Notes under the pieces: generated by a model
What the model was told of the DNA's origin: nothing
What the model saw: the letters and a program-made list of their open reading frames with translations, nothing else
The model's database searches: none
Translations under genes and position numbers: made by a program
DNA from: Zeaxanthinibacter enoshimensis
GTDB lineage: Bacteria; Bacteroidota; Bacteroidia; Flavobacteriales; Flavobacteriaceae
Assembly: GCF_004362865.1 (NCBI RefSeq)
Contig: NZ_SNYI01000002.1
Location: forward strand, 372,001 to 436,000
Reading direction: 5' to 3'
DNA: 64,000 nt
Part shown: positions 61,531-64,000 of the stretch, piece by piece
Layout: each line of letters opens with the position of its first letter
How positions within the stretch are numbered: the first letter of the stretch is position 1

Positions 61531-62145
61531 GATGGTAGTTGTTTTATCGCTATATAAAAATAAATATAAAAAAGGAGGTAGGGTTTTTTTATTTCCAGTT
61601 GTTATATATACAAATTGCTATGAAAAAGGATTTAAAGTTTTTCCTTTTTGTGTTATAAAACTTCATGTGTTTAGGTTGGTTTTTGATTTGAAAAGCCCCG
61701 GCAGTCGCGCCGGGGCTTTTCTATTTAATACCACATGATTTTATATGAAATTTAGCCTTAAAGGTATTGAAATAGCATTTGTAGGAAAAGATTTAAATTA
61801 TTGTAATCCAGTATTTTAATATATTTTAACTGAAGTGATAATTTCATGTGGTAGATTTTGCTGGAATTTGGCTACCGGGGATGGGGAAACAAGTCAACTA
61901 GCAGCAGAAGTTATGCCTTGTCATGTGATTCTCGACGGATGATTATTAAGCGGTCCGGCCAGTGAAAAAGTGCGGCATACACTTCCTATGGAGGGACAAT
62001 ATAGGGGAATATTTTTTATCGGAATTTTCTCTTCAGATGATATTGGTCAGTCGGTGAAAGTAGTTCCGGGAGAAAAAAAAGGAGCAGGAAAAAGACATCT
62101 TTGAAATATACTCCCCGATCGGGTTTTTGAATTCACTCATTTTAC
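61531..62145. other. Intergenic region upstream of guaA with an orphan hairpin
   Basis: About 600 bases, T/A-rich on the left. It contains a strong terminator-like hairpin (61691-61720) not adjacent to any gene end. No coding frame is convincing. Confidence 0.5.
61691..61720. terminator. Orphan terminator-like hairpin
   Basis: AAAAGCCCCGGC (61691-61702) pairs perfectly with GCCGGGGCTTTT (61709-61720) around AGTCGC. Symmetric A/T flanks allow function on either strand. There is no gene end beside it: the minus-strand flavoprotein gene begins at 61530 and guaA begins at 62157. Confidence 0.7.
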
Positions 62146-62153
62146 TATTTTTG
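62146..62153 (+). promoter_or_regulatory. -7 element of guaA, four bases from the start codon
   Basis: TATTTTTG (exact TAnnTTTG) ends at 62153 and the guaA ATG is at 62157-62159. With the usual spacing of a few bases, transcription would begin at or next to the ATG. Confidence 0.6.
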
Positions 62154-62156
62154 CCC

Positions 62157-63689
62157 ATGCAAAATAACGTCCTCATTCTCGATTTCGGTTCCCAGTACAC
62201 CCAATTGATCGCAAGACGTGTCAGGGAGCTCAACATTTTCTGTGAAATAAAACCATATAACCGTCTGCCGGAAGACCTGTCAGAGTACAAGGCAGTGATC
62301 CTTTCGGGCTCACCTTTTTCCGTACGGGCAGAAGATGCTCCGCATCCGGATCTCTCCAGGATCAAAGGTAAGGTGCCTCTGCTGGCGGTATGTTACGGAG
62401 CCCAGTACCTGGCTCATTTCTTCGGCGGCGCCGTAGCACCTTCTAATACACGTGAATACGGCCGGGCCCGACTCTCTTCTATAGATACATCAGATCCTTT
62501 CTTTAAGAACATACAGGAAGAGACCCAGGTATGGATGAGTCATAGTGATACTATCCAGGAGTTACCGACAGGGGCAGTAAGACTGGCAAGGACACATGAT
62601 GTTCTCAATGCCGCATATAAAATAGAAGGAGAGCAAACCTACGCCATCCAATTTCACCCCGAGGTATACCATACCACGGACGGGAAGCAATTGCTCGAAA
62701 ATTTCCTGGTACGTATCGCGGGCCTTGAACAGACCTGGACGCCGGATGCCTTCGTGGAGGCAACGGTTGCAGAACTGAAAGAAAAGATCGGTAAGGATAA
62801 GGTGATCCTGGGATTATCCGGCGGGGTAGATTCTACCGTTGCGGCCGTGTTACTGCACAAAGCCATAGGAAAGCAGCTGCATTGTATCTTCGTAAACAAT
62901 GGCCTGCTGAGGAAAAATGAATTTACAGAAGTGCTGGATCAGTACGAGCATATGGGCCTGAACGTAAAAGGCGTCGATGCTTCGGCACGCTTTTTGAATG
63001 CCCTGGAAGGGGAGTCGGATCCTGAGAAAAAAAGAAAGATCATCGGCGGTGTATTCATCGATGTGTTTGATGACGAGGCGCACAAGGTCGAGGATGCGAA
63101 ATGGCTGGGGCAGGGAACCATTTATCCTGATGTAATTGAATCGGTTTCCGCGACAGGCGGCCCTTCTGCGACTATTAAAAGTCACCATAATGTTGGAGGC
63201 TTGCCGGATTTTATGAAGTTAAAAGTGGTAGAGCCACTGAAAATGCTGTTCAAAGATGAAGTACGCAGGGTAGGAGCCAGTATGGACCTTGAACCGGAAA
63301 GATTGGGCAGACACCCATTCCCCGGACCTGGGCTTGCTATCCGGATCCTGGGTGATATTACCCGGGAAAAGGTGGCGATCCTGCAAGAGGTGGACGCTAT
63401 TTTTATCAATGGCCTCAAGGAATGGGGGTTGTATGACCAGGTTTGGCAGGCAGGAGCCATCTTACTACCTGTACAGAGTGTTGGAGTAATGGGGGATGAG
63501 CGTACCTATGAAAAATGTGTAGCTTTACGTGCGGTGGAGAGCACGGATGGAATGACGGCAGATTGGGTAAATTTACCGTATGAATTCCTTCAGAAAACCT
63601 CCAATGATATTATCAATAAAGTCCCAGGGGTGAACCGGGTGGTATACGACATCAGTTCCAAGCCGCCGGCGACCATAGAATGGGAATAA
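62157..63689 (+). CDS. guaA: GMP synthase (glutamine-hydrolysing)
   Basis: Converts XMP to GMP with glutamine and ATP. The N-terminal class I amidotransferase has [17 protein letters not shown], the nucleophile Cys in [16 protein letters not shown] and His/Glu in [10 protein letters not shown]. The ATP-pyrophosphatase has [16 protein letters not shown], then [16 protein letters not shown] and, near the end, [14 protein letters not shown], the family C-terminus. Length is 510 residues from the ATG at 62157 ([13 protein letters not shown]); an ATG at 62127 lies upstream of the -7 element and would add ten non-conserved residues. The LysM gene follows 15 bases after. Confidence 0.97.
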   Translation: MQNNVLILDFGSQYTQLIARRVRELNIFCEIKPYNRLPEDLSEYKAVILSGSPFSVRAEDAPHPDLSRIKGKVPLLAVCYGAQYLAHFFGGAVAPSNTREYGRARLSSIDTSDPFFKNIQEETQVWMSHSDTIQELPTGAVRLARTHDVLNAAYKIEGEQTYAIQFHPEVYHTTDGKQLLENFLVRIAGLEQTWTPDAFVEATVAELKEKIGKDKVILGLSGGVDSTVAAVLLHKAIGKQLHCIFVNNGLLRKNEFTEVLDQYEHMGLNVKGVDASARFLNALEGESDPEKKRKIIGGVFIDVFDDEAHKVEDAKWLGQGTIYPDVIESVSATGGPSATIKSHHNVGGLPDFMKLKVVEPLKMLFKDEVRRVGASMDLEPERLGRHPFPGPGLAIRILGDITREKVAILQEVDAIFINGLKEWGLYDQVWQAGAILLPVQSVGVMGDERTYEKCVALRAVESTDGMTADWVNLPYEFLQKTSNDIINKVPGVNRVVYDISSKPPATIEWE

Positions 63690-63704
63690 AGAAAGAATAG
63701 GATT

Positions 63705-64000
63705 ATGTACAGGAAGTGTTTTATGCTTTTGGTTTTCCTGCTCATCTGCCTGCAGGCGGTTGCACAGCAGTATACTACCCACGCGGTAAAAGAAGGGGAG
63801 ACACTTTATGGTATTGCCAAAAAATACCGGGTGACACCTTTCAATATTCTTAAGTTTAACAAAGAACTGAAGAAAGATGCCCCGTTGCGGCCCAATACTA
63901 TCCTGGTCATTCCACTGGATTCCAAAGCAGCTGAAACGACCGTTGCTCCCTCGGATATAGTAAAGAAGAAAGAGGCTGTTCCGCCGCAGGAAGAGCCTGT
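63705..64000 (+). CDS. Exported LysM-domain protein (partial at right edge)
   Basis: Begins 15 bases after guaA, probably the same operon. A signal peptide (MYRKCFMLLVFLLICLQAVAQ, 21 residues) precedes a LysM domain (residues about 23-75: HAVKEGETLYGIAKKYRVTPFNILKFN, then LRPNTILVIPL), which binds peptidoglycan glycan chains. After it comes a Lys/Pro/Glu-rich linker that runs off the window at 64000, so any catalytic or further LysM domains are not visible. Its role is probably in cell-wall interaction. Confidence 0.85.
   Translation, partial: MYRKCFMLLVFLLICLQAVAQQYTTHAVKEGETLYGIAKKYRVTPFNILKFNKELKKDAPLRPNTILVIPLDSKAAETTVAPSDIVKKKEAVPPQEEP

Noticed and set aside
61529-61738. Small ORF before guaA (69 codons)
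   Set aside because: No recognisable protein features, low complexity and Lys/Phe bias from AT-rich DNA; it crosses the strong terminator-like hairpin.

Overview
The window looks like a chromosomal segment of a member of the Bacteroidota, most likely a marine Flavobacteriaceae. The signs are: -7 promoter elements of the form TAnnTTTG just upstream of many genes, with A-rich leaders in place of strong Shine-Dalgarno sites; a TonB-dependent receptor with an N-terminal carboxypeptidase-like domain paired with a DUF4249 lipoprotein; bacillithiol synthesis (BshC); an FKBP lipoprotein with acidic calcium-type repeats; a split transketolase; and a DUF6095 membrane protein. The genus cannot be fixed from this sequence alone.

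Layout. 0-9.8 kb is a low-oxygen/stress block: lipoprotein plus D-lactate dehydrogenase, cardiolipin synthase, purine nucleoside phosphorylase, an ATP-cone/endonuclease-fold protein overlapping a beta-CASP nuclease, uracil phosphoribosyltransferase, 6-phosphofructokinase II, a Cys-rich copper-storage protein, a YciE-type ferritin-like protein and CsbD. 9.8-16.3 kb holds a PAS histidine kinase, MgtC, three tandem copies of an unannotated small structured RNA, thioesterase TesB, a PepSY-like protein and a general-stress flavin protein. 16.4-19.6 kb is a galactan/galactose locus: galactokinase, a Nudix-type regulator and a GH53 endo-galactanase, with a perfect inverted repeat at the galactokinase promoter. 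19.6-20.3 kb is an eight-copy array of palindromic repeats. 20.5-27.6 kb has a potassium channel, Hsp20, small exported proteins, two short tandem-repeat tracts beside tRNA-Lys(UUU), shikimate kinase, an S4/methyltransferase/phosphoribosyltransferase operon, the FKBP lipoprotein and a small outer-membrane barrel.

27.6-41.2 kb is mostly core metabolism and information processing: split transketolase, tgt-lptF/G, accA, dnaB, an exported protein with an amidotransferase-like core, a HAD phosphatase, YjbQ, an EF-hand protein, and the thrS-infC-rpmI-rplT operon in which infC has no conventional start codon at its conserved N-terminus. 41.2-51.4 kb holds envelope proteins (DUF4249/TonB receptor, carboxypeptidase-like protein, two exported DinB proteins, a cupredoxin-like lipoprotein) and monomeric isocitrate dehydrogenase. 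51.5-55.8 kb is modA-mop-modB-modC beside alkB-ada. 55.9-64 kb has a GAF protein, an M14 peptidase, bshC, a flavin-reductase-like protein, guaA and the start of a LysM protein.

The strongest candidates for something undescribed are the three-copy structured RNA array at 13.69-14.19 kb, whose first stem varies in sequence but keeps its pairing in all copies, and the ATP-cone-nuclease/beta-CASP pair set among nucleotide-salvage genes. The palindromic repeat array, the conserved leader shared by the metal/stress genes and the galactose operator are further leads. All identities come from reading the sequence and from remembered family motifs; no database search was run.
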